In this document: positions 1 through 7,986 of the stretch, piece by piece
Numbering within the stretch: the stretch's first letter is position 1
How the letters are laid out: every line of letters begins with the position of its first letter
Assembly: GCA_014379455.1 (NCBI GenBank)
Contig: JACMLT010000283.1
Location: forward strand, 1 to 44,159
Direction: 5' to 3'
Origin: Nitrospiraceae bacterium
Lineage (GTDB): Bacteria > Nitrospirota > Nitrospiria > Nitrospirales > Nitrospiraceae
DNA length: 44,159 nt
Made by a program: the position numbers and the translations under genes
Notes under the pieces: model-generated
Told to the model about the DNA's origin: nothing
The model's database searches: none
Seen by the model: only the letters and a program-made list of their open reading frames with translations

Positions 1-289
1 AACTCGTTATCATGTTTCAATTGTAGCGTGTGGCGCATCACCATTCAACTGATTCGCTCGATAAAAAGTTGGACATTCTGAGTTTCAGCGGTGCCTGCTC
101 AATGTCTCGGCAGTGATACGACTACACGGTAGATACGGCTGACTCTGTGTGGAGGAGCGGTAGGCGAGGAAGAAATTTCAGAAGGATTCTAGCTGGCAAA
201 GTCCGAAAGAGCCGTTCCGGGAGGCGTTGGAGCGGAAGGGTATGCCAGCCCACCTCCGAGAGTCTTAGCTTCGTTCAACCTCAACCTGC

Positions 290-1393
290 CTACTCGGCTG
301 GTTCTGTGCCCCCCGCCCAAAGCTTCACCGTCCGATCCCACGAGGCGCTGGCGAGTTTCATTCCATCCGGTGACAGGGTCACGCTGCGAACGGCTGCGGT
401 GTGGGCTTTGATTGTTCTGAAGCAACGGCCGTTCGATAGGTCCCAAAATTTGATCGTGGCGTCGTCGCCGGCGCTGATGAGTACCTTGCTATCCGCTGTG
501 ACGGCGAGGGCACGTACCCAGCCGCTATGGCCCTTCAGTGTTCGTTGTTCCGCCATGTGGGGCATGTCGAACAGTTTGATCGTCTCGTCACGGCTTCCGG
601 TGATGAGCAGTTTTGCATCGGGAGTAAAGGCCATCGCGCCGATCCAATAGCTCATCGGCTTTTGAAATCCACCATCGTCTTCAACGAAGTATCCACGTGT
701 TTCGCTGGTGTCTTCCTCGGTCTCCTTCCAGTGGCCGTTGTGCAGGATTTTTTCCTCGCCACTGGGTAAGACTTCCCACAGTTTGATCTTACCGATATCC
801 ATTCCACTGGCAAGGTGGGTCCCATCCGGCGAAAAGGCGACGCAGACAGACCAGTTATGGTCATACTGGTCTTTGCCGAGGAGGGTCATGAGCTCGGTGC
901 CGGTGGTGACTTCCCAAATCTTGATGTCTTTATTGTGGCTGCCGCGCGCCAGCATAAGGCCGTCGGGTGAGAGCGAGAGGCTCACGACATTGTGGTCATA
1001 GCGTGTGAAGAGCAGTTTCTTCGATTCGCCGGTGGTTGGGTTCCACAGGCGGATGGTCCGGTCCTCGCTGGCAGTGGCCAGCGTCTGGCCGTCTGGCGTG
1101 AAGACGACGGATCGGATGTCCGCCGTATGTCCCCTCAGTGAGCGTAAGAGGCGTCCGGTTTCAATATCCCACAGGCGAACAAGTCGGTCGGCTCCTCCAC
1201 TCGCGAGGGTCAATCCGTCCGGTGCGAAGGCCACCGACCACACTCCATGTGAATGGCCTCGAAACGTAGTCAACTCCCGTGCTCCTGTCTTCCAATATTC
1301 AAGAGAGTCGATCGGCGTGGCGCCGCTTCCCAATGCGGTTGGCGTAAGCGGTGAGAGTGTGGGGTCAAGTTGGGAAGTTGTCTGATCGGCCAT
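290..1393 (-). CDS. WD40-repeat seven-bladed beta-propeller protein
   Basis: The 367-residue product contains seven WD40 units, each with a GH- or H-rich turn and an LWD/LWN/IWE/LFD/FWD-type ending, from about residue 45 to the C-terminus. Seven units is the normal count for one closed propeller. The last repeat ends LWAGG five residues before the stop. Such propellers act as protein-interaction scaffolds; no catalytic domain is attached and no partner can be named. No signal peptide is seen, so it is probably cytoplasmic. I chose the ATG at 1393 because a TAAGG sits 6 nt upstream; an in-frame extension to 1582 adds a low-complexity, Arg-rich segment without a better ribosome site. It is divergent from the HExxH protein across a 164-bp gap. 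The long frames opposite it are shadows. Confidence 0.88.
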   Translation of the reverse strand: MADQTTSQLDPTLSPLTPTALGSGATPIDSLEYWKTGARELTTFRGHSHGVWSVAFAPDGLTLASGGADRLVRLWDIETGRLLRSLRGHTADIRSVVFTPDGQTLATASEDRTIRLWNPTTGESKKLLFTRYDHNVVSLSLSPDGLMLARGSHNKDIKIWEVTTGTELMTLLGKDQYDHNWSVCVAFSPDGTHLASGMDIGKIKLWEVLPSGEEKILHNGHWKETEEDTSETRGYFVEDDGGFQKPMSYWIGAMAFTPDAKLLITGSRDETIKLFDMPHMAEQRTLKGHSGWVRALAVTADSKVLISAGDDATIKFWDLSNGRCFRTIKAHTAAVRSVTLSPDGMKLASASWDRTVKLWAGGTEPAE

Positions 1394-1446
1394 GGACATC
1401 CTTACAGCTAGAACTAAGGTGGAGCGGCGTACGGCGACCGGTTTGA

Positions 1447-1476
1447 TTGCAAACCGTCGATTCGCGCCAGTATAAT
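1447..1476 (+). promoter_or_regulatory. Candidate sigma-70 promoter for the HExxH gene
   Basis: TTGCAA (1447-1452), an 18-nt spacer and a perfect TATAAT (1471-1476) lie 82 nt upstream of the ATG at 1558, in the gap between two divergent genes. Judged by eye only. Confidence 0.45.
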
Positions 1477-1557
1477 TCGTGTGAGCGTACAGAGATCGTA
1501 AGAGAAGCTTTGTCGGCAAGTCAAGCAGACACCTAGCGCGCCTCCCAAAGGACAGGT

Positions 1558-2556
1558 ATGGAACTTCGTTTTCAGCCCGCATTGCTGCAAGAGGTCATCG
1601 ACTCGTTCGTCGAAAAGACGGAACGGGAAGGCGACCCGACCTATTATAAAGAGTTTCACGAACTGGCCGATCCAATCTATGAAAAGTTTACGCTTGACGA
1701 TCGAGAGAGCGAGTTCAAGAAGCTCTACCAGTATATGTTTGGGACCTGGGGGTTTTCCGATATCATCCGCGATGCGTTCAATGAATATCCGTTGCTGAAA
1801 GAACGAGTTGGAATCGTGCTGGTCAAGGGAGTGCTGAAGGAAGATCAGGAAGGCGTCGATATTCTCAGGAAGTGGGGATCCGTCGAACATGAACTGGCCC
1901 GAGAGTTCGAAGAAAAAGGGTTGAGAGGTGTCGGGATCAAGCTTATTCCACGTCGATTCTACGATCCTGCGCTCACGCGTTATTGCCGCCATGAATTGTT
2001 GCATATTTCTGACATGCTGGATCCGGTGTTTGGGTACGACCCTGATACCAAAGTCGGGCAAAATCCAGGCGAGGAAACCCTCATTCTCCAACGGTATCGA
2101 GTGTTGTGGAGTCTCACTGTGGACAGCCGGCTAACGGTAGCCGGCAAAGAGCCGATGCTGAGGAAAGAAGACCGGTTCAAAGAGTTTCGCTCCTGGTACC
2201 GCAAAATTCCCGCGCCACAATTGAAATCGGTGTTTGAGGGGTTGTGGCAGACGAGTTTCTTTACCCACTCGGAACTGATCGAGATGGCGTCGGATACCTT
2301 ACGCGTCATGGACCGGGCGGTGGATGTCGAGGGAGGCGAGGTTCCAGAAACAGAAAATAAAGTGATGTTGATGCCGGGATTTCCCTGCCCGCTGTGCCGG
2401 TTTCCGACCTATTCGTGGGTCGAGGATATGGGCAACAAGCTCGAGTCCTATGTGCTCGATTTCATCCGCGAGAATCACCCTGGCTGGGACATCGAGTTCG
2501 GGGCCTGTGATCGTTGTGTCGAGGTCTACAAGCTGCGTGCCGACGGTGTCATGTAA
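1558..2556 (+). CDS. Conserved hypothetical with HExxH and two CxxC motifs
   Basis: I do not recognise a named family for this 332-residue protein. It carries HELLH at residues 145-149, the HExxH form of zinc metallopeptidases, within a segment predicted helical. Two CxxC pairs near the C-terminus (C277/C280 and C317/C320) could bind a metal such as zinc. No signal peptide or membrane segment is seen, so it should be cytoplasmic. It is followed 13 nt later by the Tat polyferredoxin and then by the TorD-like chaperone, so it may serve in assembly of an exported redox enzyme; that role is inference from position only. HExxH alone does not prove peptidase activity, and no third zinc ligand could be assigned. 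The start has a plausible AGGACAGG just upstream. Confidence 0.8.
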   Translation: MELRFQPALLQEVIDSFVEKTEREGDPTYYKEFHELADPIYEKFTLDDRESEFKKLYQYMFGTWGFSDIIRDAFNEYPLLKERVGIVLVKGVLKEDQEGVDILRKWGSVEHELAREFEEKGLRGVGIKLIPRRFYDPALTRYCRHELLHISDMLDPVFGYDPDTKVGQNPGEETLILQRYRVLWSLTVDSRLTVAGKEPMLRKEDRFKEFRSWYRKIPAPQLKSVFEGLWQTSFFTHSELIEMASDTLRVMDRAVDVEGGEVPETENKVMLMPGFPCPLCRFPTYSWVEDMGNKLESYVLDFIRENHPGWDIEFGACDRCVEVYKLRADGVM

Positions 2557-2569
2557 CGGGGACATCATT

Positions 2570-3172
2570 GTGGCCACCGATTCGACCTATGGGCGTCGCG
2601 ACTTTCTCAAAGACTCTGTGGTTTCCGTTGCCAAAGCGGCACAAGAGTTTTCCAAACACCAGCATGCTGCGCCGGAACAACCGGCTCCACTCCCGGTGCG
2701 AATCGATTGGCTGCGCCCTCCCGGCGCGGCTGACGAGGCGTTATTTTTAGAGCGATGCACTCAATGCGGTGATTGTGCCAAGGTCTGTCCATACGGGTCG
2801 ATTTCGTTCCATCCGCAGAACGGGACCCCCGTAATTTTTGCCGATCAGATGCCGTGCTATCTCTGTGGGGACGTGCCCTGTATTACGGTCTGTGCGACTG
2901 AAGCGTTGCTCCCTGTCGAAGGACGCGAGCAGATACGAATGGGGCTCGCAGTGGTGTCGCACCGTGTCTGCACGGCAGGGCAGGGGTGCCATGCCTGCGC
3001 ATCAAAATGTCCCACGGATGCCTTATCGATGGACTTCGATCAACAACGGCTTGTGGTGACGGCTGAGCGGTGCGTCGGATGCGGATTGTGTGAGCAGGTA
3101 TGCCTGACCGTGAACGATCGCGTGGCCATTCGGGTCACACCGGTGAGATTGTTGGTGTCGTCGCGCTCATGA
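2570..3172 (+). CDS. Tat-exported polyferredoxin (four 4Fe-4S motifs, NapG/MauM-like)
   Basis: This protein of about 200 residues has four cysteine clusters: C63-C66-C69-C73, C96-C99-C104-C108, C134-C140-C143-C147 and C168-C171-C174-C178. The second and third have the irregular spacing seen in NapG/MauM-type ferredoxins. Residues 9-14 read RRDFLK, a twin-arginine motif, but the hydrophobic stretch after it is weak (SVVSVAKAA). The start is the GTG at 2570, 13 nt after the upstream stop and preceded by ACGGGGA; a longer frame from 2450 would overlap the preceding gene by over 100 nt. The likely role is electron transfer at the periplasmic face, next to the chaperone and NxrC-like genes. The precise partner is unknown. 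Confidence 0.85.
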   Translation: MATDSTYGRRDFLKDSVVSVAKAAQEFSKHQHAAPEQPAPLPVRIDWLRPPGAADEALFLERCTQCGDCAKVCPYGSISFHPQNGTPVIFADQMPCYLCGDVPCITVCATEALLPVEGREQIRMGLAVVSHRVCTAGQGCHACASKCPTDALSMDFDQQRLVVTAERCVGCGLCEQVCLTVNDRVAIRVTPVRLLVSSRS

Positions 3173-3292
3173 TCTACAAGGCAGGTCTGAATGCAAGAGG
3201 AGAAATTTTAGAGAAGTGGCACGGTTCACGAAAGGAAATATTTTTAAAAATCGTGAACTTGGGTTATCTCTTTGCCAATGGGAAGATCGTGC

Positions 3293-3321
3293 TTGACAAC
3301 CCTTGAGCCGATACCTACCAT
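3293..3321 (+). promoter_or_regulatory. Candidate sigma-70 promoter for the TorD-like gene
   Basis: A perfect TTGACA (3293-3298), a 17-nt spacer and TACCAT (3316-3321) lie in the 231-bp gap before the chaperone gene, predicting a leader of about 75 nt. The gap contains no convincing gene. Confidence 0.55.
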
Positions 3322-3403
3322 ACGGGAGTTTCATGCCAAAGATTTGACCTCGCATGCTCAGAAAATCTTATGGGCCTGAGTGTAAGTCAAGGAATCGATT
3401 CGC

Positions 3404-4375
3404 ATGACCAGTAAACAGCCAGTGCAAACAAATTCTCAGGCCGTGGCCGGGGTCATACCGGCGTCGCCGGCCATTAAAGATTCACCCGCAGTCGAACGCG
3501 CCCTCAACCGCAGTAAGCTCTATCTCCTTGTGTCGTGGAGCCAGCTGTATCCGGAGGACGAAGAGTTCCTCGATTATGTGCAATGCGGAGAGTTTGTCGA
3601 GGATGGGCGAGCCGCGCTCGATACCTTAGATACGACACTCGACGGCATCGGCGGCGAGCGGGCCAAGCTCAAGCTGGTGTTGCTGCGTAAACAGTTCGAT
3701 CAGATTGAGAAAGTGGTCACATCGGAATGTGTCAACTGGCAACTGAGCGATCTGCAAGCCGAGCATCGCCGAGTGTTCAGTAACGTGATCACCCTCGACT
3801 GCCCTCCCTACGAAACGCTCTTCGGAAACGACCACGTGTTTGCACAATCGCAAGTCATGGGCGATATCGCCGGATTCTATCGTGCATTCGGGGTGGAATT
3901 ATCTAAAGACATCCATGAACGGCTGGACCATTTGAGCGTCGAATTCGAGTTCATGCATTTTCTGGCCTACAAGGAATCCTATTCCCGTTGCCACGATGGA
4001 GCGGATAAGACGCAGATTGTCCTAGACGCGCAGAAAAAATTTGTCAAGAATCATATCGGCCGATGGGTTCCGCTGTTTTGTCGGATGTTGGTCAAGAAAG
4101 CTGGGTCAGGGTTTTACAAACACGTGGCGGACTTGATGGCGGAATGGATGGATTTTGAAGTGGCGTTCCTCGGCGTCGTGCCTCAGCCCTACTCAGAGAC
4201 CGATTATCGTCCGGCTACGTTCAATTCTCCGGAAGGCCAGACCTATGAGTGTGGCGCGCAGGATCAGGGGAACGAGTTGAGTCTGTTGCTGAATGAAGTT
4301 GGAGCAGAGTCGTTCTTGGACAAGAAGGATCAAGGCAAAGACAAAGAGGGGGAGGGGCCAGCCGGTACAGCCTAA
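3404..4375 (+). CDS. TorD/NarJ/DmsD-family molybdoenzyme chaperone (candidate NXR chaperone)
   Basis: The 323-residue product shows TorD-family signatures: CPPYET at 133-138, then QVMGDIAGFYRAFG (150-163), then DHLSVEFEFMHFLAYKE (175-191), all in the predicted helical core. TorD-like proteins bind the apo form and Tat signal of molybdopterin oxidoreductases, holding export until the cofactor is inserted. It is longer than E. coli TorD (about 200 residues) because of a poorly conserved N-terminal extension of about 30 residues and a Lys/Glu-rich tail of about 25. The NxrC-like subunit gene lies 272 nt downstream, so NXR is the likely client. NxrA itself is not in the window, so the client is inferred. 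Confidence 0.88.
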   Translation: MTSKQPVQTNSQAVAGVIPASPAIKDSPAVERALNRSKLYLLVSWSQLYPEDEEFLDYVQCGEFVEDGRAALDTLDTTLDGIGGERAKLKLVLLRKQFDQIEKVVTSECVNWQLSDLQAEHRRVFSNVITLDCPPYETLFGNDHVFAQSQVMGDIAGFYRAFGVELSKDIHERLDHLSVEFEFMHFLAYKESYSRCHDGADKTQIVLDAQKKFVKNHIGRWVPLFCRMLVKKAGSGFYKHVADLMAEWMDFEVAFLGVVPQPYSETDYRPATFNSPEGQTYECGAQDQGNELSLLLNEVGAESFLDKKDQGKDKEGEGPAGTA

Positions 4376-4470
4376 TCCCCGTGTCTGTTCAATCGACCCT
4401 CGTAGTGTGTTATATGATGACGATTTTTGGGCCGCCGCTCTTTATTTTTCATTAAGAGGAGGCGTATTCT

Positions 4471-4596
4471 ATGAAAACAGAAGAGAAGCCGAAGCCAAAC
4501 ACACAGAGCAACCGTTTAAGGATTGGTCTTTTGGTTGTGTCCGTGATCATGGGTGTACTGTTAGCCATTGTCTCCATCATGACTAATCCTCATTGA
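4471..4596 (+). CDS. 41-residue single-span membrane peptide upstream of NxrC-like gene
   Basis: An ATG at 4471 with a strong AGAGGAGG ribosome site opens a 41-codon frame. The first 17 residues are Lys/Glu-rich and polar (start MKTEEKPKPN). They are followed by one hydrophobic helix of about 20 residues (IGLLVVSVIM and on) and a short tail ending NPH. The predicted topology is a single membrane span. It lies between the TorD-like chaperone and the NxrC-like gene. Its ribosome-site region closely resembles that of the next gene: both read GAGAGGAGG or AAGAGGAGG, then TATTCTATG or TATCCTATG. That similarity supports real translation and shared control. I cannot assign a function; a small assembly or anchoring subunit is a guess. 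Confidence 0.6.
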   Translation: MKTEEKPKPNTQSNRLRIGLLVVSVIMGVLLAIVSIMTNPH

Positions 4597-4647
4597 TCGT
4601 CGGCCTGACATTGAGTGTTCTTTTTTAATTGAGAGGAGGGGTATCCT

Positions 4648-5598
4648 ATGAGTGTAGTGCAGACACACAGTAAGCGTGTGGTGCTCGGCATTCTTCTCTC
4701 TGCGTTGATCGTGGGCGTAATGCTGACGATCGGGCAGGTTCCGTTGGCTGTCAGCCAGCCGGTGACCATTCCGGCGAAGATGGTCAAGGGTGCGATCCCG
4801 ATGGATGGCGCCAACCCGGTATGGGAGGGCGTGCCCGGGGTGATCGTACCACTGAGCGGTCAGCTGATCACCACGCCGATGCACCCGAATATTTCGGTGA
4901 AGTCGGTGTTCGTGAAAGCCATGACGAACGGTAAAGAGATGGGTCTTCGTATCGAATGGCAGGATCAGACCAAGAACGATACAACCATCGGTCCCCAGGA
5001 TTTCCGGGATCAGGCGGCGGTCATGTTCCCGGTCAACACGGCTGGCGCGCCACCCTTCCAGTGCATGGGTCAGTCAGGCGGCACGACCAACATCTGGCGG
5101 TGGAACGCCGAGTGGCAGAAAGATATCGGCAAAGATAGCGCAGGTATCTGGGACGTCGACGACCAATACCCAGGAATTTTCTGGGACTATTATTTCGAAG
5201 AGCCGGCGGGCGGCGTGACCTATCCGGACCGGATCGGCCGAAGCCTCGGGCCCTTCAATCCTGGTATCTGGTCTGGCAACATCATGTCCGATCCGACGTT
5301 GCGTGTGAGTTCAGTTGAGGATCTGAACGCCAATGGTTTCAGTACGCTCACGACGCAAGCCCATCAGGATGTCATTGGAAACGGTGTGTGGGAGCCCTCT
5401 GGTGCGGTCAAGGGCGGTGGATATTCCGGTCCAACCTGGCGCGTGGTAGTGAAGCGCACCTTGGAGACCGGCGATGCCAACGATACCCAATTCAAGGCGG
5501 GAATGTCTGTACCCATCGCTTTTGCGGTGTGGGACGGGAACAACATCGAACGGAATGGTATGAAGGCGCTCTCCACCTGGTTTACTCTGAAGCTGTAG
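4648..5598 (+). CDS. NxrC-like gamma subunit, ethylbenzene dehydrogenase-type heme-binding protein (long form)
   Basis: The 316-residue product has an N-terminal hydrophobic export signal (about residues 10-36). The body matches the heme-b-binding gamma subunit of type II DMSO reductase-family enzymes (EbdC, ClrC, NxrC). Two hallmark regions are visible. PPFQCMGQ holds Met140, and FAVWDGNNIERNGMKALSTW (292-311) holds Lys306; Met and Lys are the axial heme ligands known from ethylbenzene dehydrogenase. In NXR this subunit would pass electrons from the Fe-S subunit to a cytochrome c. Compared with the paralogue at 13670 it has an extra segment of about 40 residues between 165 and 215, rich in Trp, Tyr and Pro. 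It is followed by a strong terminator and preceded by the 41-residue peptide and the chaperone. Naming it the true NxrC needs comparison with a characterised strain. Confidence 0.85.
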   Translation: MSVVQTHSKRVVLGILLSALIVGVMLTIGQVPLAVSQPVTIPAKMVKGAIPMDGANPVWEGVPGVIVPLSGQLITTPMHPNISVKSVFVKAMTNGKEMGLRIEWQDQTKNDTTIGPQDFRDQAAVMFPVNTAGAPPFQCMGQSGGTTNIWRWNAEWQKDIGKDSAGIWDVDDQYPGIFWDYYFEEPAGGVTYPDRIGRSLGPFNPGIWSGNIMSDPTLRVSSVEDLNANGFSTLTTQAHQDVIGNGVWEPSGAVKGGGYSGPTWRVVVKRTLETGDANDTQFKAGMSVPIAFAVWDGNNIERNGMKALSTWFTLKL

Positions 5599-5654
5599 CA
5601 ATGAAGTTGGTCGTGAGAGGCTGACGTCCTCTAGAGTTCAGAGCGATACACAGC

Positions 5655-5698
5655 GAAAGCCCCAGCCCGGCGTCAAGCCGGGCTGGGGCTTCGTGTTT
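5655..5698 (+). terminator. Intrinsic terminator after the NxrC-like gene
   Basis: A near-perfect GC-rich stem (AAGCCCCAGCCCGGC pairing with GCCGGGCTGGGGCTT, loop GTCAA) starts 59 nt after the stop at 5598. It is followed by a T-rich but not pure run (CGTGTTTGT). The stem is very stable; termination is probable. Confidence 0.75.
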
Positions 5699-5756
5699 GT
5701 GCTCCCAGCACGTGGAGTGTTGGCCCTCAACCACAGATCAGTATAAGGAGATCGTC

Positions 5757-6065
5757 ATGTACGAGATGAAGAATCTTTGCAAGCTAAAGGACTTATAGGC
5801 TCATGCTCCCGAGACGATGAAAGCCTTTGTCGCATTCGACAAGGCTGCGCTCGCAGCGGGTGCGATTCCGGTCGAATACAAGGAGTTGATGGCCATTGCG
5901 GTCGTGCTGACAACTCAGTGCCCGTACTGTATTGAGATTCACTCGGACAAGGCGCGAGGGATGGGCGCTTCGGATCAGGAAATTTCCGAAGTCGTGATGA
6001 TCGCTGCGGCGTTACGCGCGGGTGCGGCAATTACCCACGGTACACACACCATTAAGGGAGCCTGA
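5757..6065 (+). pseudogene. AhpD-like carboxymuconolactone decarboxylase, interrupted by TAG
   Basis: A frame starting at ATG 5757, with an ideal AAGGAG six bases upstream, is broken by TAG at 5796-5798 after 13 codons and continues in frame to 6065. The translated parts join naturally: MYEMKNLCKLKDL, stop, then AHAPETMKAFVAFDKAAL. They match the usual N-terminus of small AhpD/CMD-family proteins of about 100 residues. The CPYC of the family (CxxC with a His five residues after the second Cys) is intact, as is the rest of the domain. Translation could restart at ATG 5817, losing the first helix, but that ATG has no good ribosome site. Family members are thiol-dependent peroxidases or decarboxylases. 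A true nonsense mutation, recent decay or a sequencing error are all possible. Confidence 0.75.
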
Positions 6066-6178
6066 AAGGCATTCTCGACTGCACAGGATACCGCGAGTGA
6101 ATGAGCTCGAACCACGACAGTATTGCCCACTCGATGAAGAGGCTTTTGAGTTCTGCTCTCTTTTGTAAGGATACCGCT

Positions 6179-7029
6179 ATGAAACGCTTATTTTTCTCGG
6201 GGTTGATCTCTTGTGCTCTCGTCGTTCTTCTTGCCTCTGTGGCGCATTCGGACCGGACCTGGTATCTCACGTGTATGGGCTCGAACAACGTCATCATGGG
6301 AGATGCGAGGAGTGACACACCCCTCAAGGCGATTGCCGCTCCTCTTCCCGGTGACCCATTCATCAGTCATCCGCATGGCATAGCCATCCATAATGGGATT
6401 AACTGCATTCTGATCACATGTACCGTGATGCCTGGAGATATATCCCAAGCGGGGGAGACGATCACGGTTCTTGAAGCCAACACCGGCAAGGTGCTCTCCA
6501 CACACAAGGTGTCGTTGAAAGCCTCACCCTCCAAGGCTGCCCCGGTCGAAGTGATGTTCTCCCCCAATACGAACCCACCCATTGCGCATATCACAAACAT
6601 GTTAGAGGGAACCGTATGGATGGCTTCATGGAATCCGAACAAAGGGCTTTAGCTTTGAGCAGGTCGATGACGTTGGTCCACGTGAACAGGGGGGTGCTTC
6701 TGGAGATGTTGTATATCCGCAAGGGTGATCGGCTGTACGTCACGACCGCCAAGCCCGGGTATGTCAACATCTACGACAATACAGATCCACGGCATCCGCA
6801 GTTTCTCAAGGCCATCCCGACAGCCGCAGGCGCGCATCACATGGCGCTGTCCTCTGATGAAGGCTACCTCTTCGTTCAGAATAGTTTCCTGAATCTTAAA
6901 GGAATGAGTGCTGGATCGATTACGGTCATTGATCTAGTGAAGGGAGAAGTGGCCGGGGCTGTCGATACACTGAAGAATCAGGGGTTTAATCCTAACTGCA
7001 TCGTTCTTTTACCAAGCGATCAAAAATGA
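6179..7029 (+). pseudogene. Exported YncE-like beta-propeller protein, broken by two frameshifts
   Basis: The frame opens at ATG 6179 behind AAGGA with a clear signal peptide (MKRLFFSG, a hydrophobic core, then VAHS). It runs to a stop at 6652. The reading then continues in the next frame from about 6645 (FSFEQVDDVGPREQGG), and shifts again at a run of six G near 6690-6695 into VLLEMLYIRKGDRLYVTTA, ending at 7029. Each shift equals one extra base. Joined, the product is about 280 residues with propeller-type strands such as YVTTAKPGYVNIYDN and GSITVIDLVKGEVAGA. YncE-like proteins are periplasmic propellers of mostly unknown function. The G-run makes one shift a possible sequencing error; two shifts next to another broken gene favour decay. 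No gene is seen from 7030 to 7285. Confidence 0.72.
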
Positions 7030-7285
7030 ACCCGCGCATCCCTGAACATCAAAACGGGTAATGGTGTCAGTGTGGGTTCAAGGCTCTCGTGCAATACCAG
7101 TATCTGAAAACTCTAGGAACGAGGGGGTTACACTGGAGTGCGAAGAATTGAGTCGCAGATTGGCGGCTGGGCATAGCCTTCGGGTGACGCTGAGGTGGCG
7201 CAGCGGCTGTTGTGCGCAAGCGTCATTCGCGGCAATCACTGGTGAGGCACGCAGAGCCGACGCGATTTGGATTGGCGCGCCTGAA

Positions 7286-7765
7286 CTATTTTTGCTCGCG
7301 GAGTCCCTGCATCACCTTCTTCTCAATGTCGGCACGGTGAGCGAAGGTTTCGATCGGTGTTACCTGCCACTTCATCACGCTCGAGGCGGGAAGCGCGCCA
7401 ATGAGCGCAGTCACTTCATCTTTCGACTTGGCTTCAATCACGAAAGCTCCGGTAAGGGTGCCGGCGGCGATGCCTCCAGCACGGACCCTGTCGTCTTTTC
7501 CCAGACTCTCGAGGGATGGGATGACAAGTTTGTCGAGTTGCTCAATTGTCTGTTCGCGGCTCGTTGGAGCTCCGGCTTGAGCCGCCTCGAACTCGACTAG
7601 ATAGAGCATGCCCATGGCCGTCGCGTTGCGCTCAGCATCCCGCCGCACAACGTCCCGTCGCGCACCGCCTTCGCCAAATGCCGATAGAAGAGGCAATGCG
7701 ACGGCTACGACTGTAACCAGAACCCCTGTCAGCACGACGGTCTTTGATTTTCCGAGCAGTGTCAT
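7286..7765 (-). CDS. Exported YCII/muconolactone isomerase-like small domain protein
   Basis: The 159-residue product begins with a hydrophobic export or anchor segment (about residues 7-30, ending near SAFGEG). A stretch of about 90 residues follows (from MLYLVEFEAA to about KWQVTPIETFAHR) with the pattern of a ferredoxin-like alpha/beta domain of the YCII or muconolactone isomerase type. No catalytic residues can be confirmed. The ATG at 7765 is preferred because AAAGGAG lies 8 nt upstream; the ATG at 7771 would be only 2 nt from it. It is on the opposite strand to its neighbours, with no clear operon partner. The function is unknown, and the family assignment rests on pattern only. Confidence 0.7.
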   Translation of the reverse strand: MTLLGKSKTVVLTGVLVTVVAVALPLLSAFGEGGARRDVVRRDAERNATAMGMLYLVEFEAAQAGAPTSREQTIEQLDKLVIPSLESLGKDDRVRAGGIAAGTLTGAFVIEAKSKDEVTALIGALPASSVMKWQVTPIETFAHRADIEKKVMQGLREQK

Positions 7766-7897
7766 GGGCATCGCTCCTTTCACAACGTGGCAGCATATCT
7801 AATTATTACGCGAGATGCCACGGTATGTATATGGAAGTTCAATCGAAAAGACAAGATGGGGCAGGCGGGAGGTGGAGGAAGTGAGCGTCTCCGAGGG

Positions 7898-7927
7898 TTG
7901 CATTTGGCCGAGACCGGAGTGTATAAA
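7898..7927 (+). promoter_or_regulatory. Candidate promoter for the radical SAM gene
   Basis: TTGCAT (7898-7903), an 18-nt spacer and TATAAA (7922-7927) lie about 60 nt upstream of the ATG at 7987, within an AT-rich stretch. Judged by eye. Confidence 0.4.
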
Positions 7928-7986
7928 ATTAGTTGGAATTTATTGAGAATTCATCTTATTTTCTCCCCAGTTGGTGATGGATCAGC

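Noticed and set aside
1414-2091. Long antisense open frame opposite the HExxH gene, and similar ones opposite the TPR gene (11106-11996), hppA (21149-21682), the deacetylase and cytochrome genes (36221-37210) and the rhodanese (37567-38457)
   Set aside because: Each lies fully opposite a well-supported gene, has no domain signature and no good ribosome site. They are products of biased codon use in GC-rich DNA.
7061-7600. Plus-strand open frame of 179 codons after the broken propeller gene
   Set aside because: It overlaps the YCII-like gene on the other strand, has no domain signature and no ribosome site.
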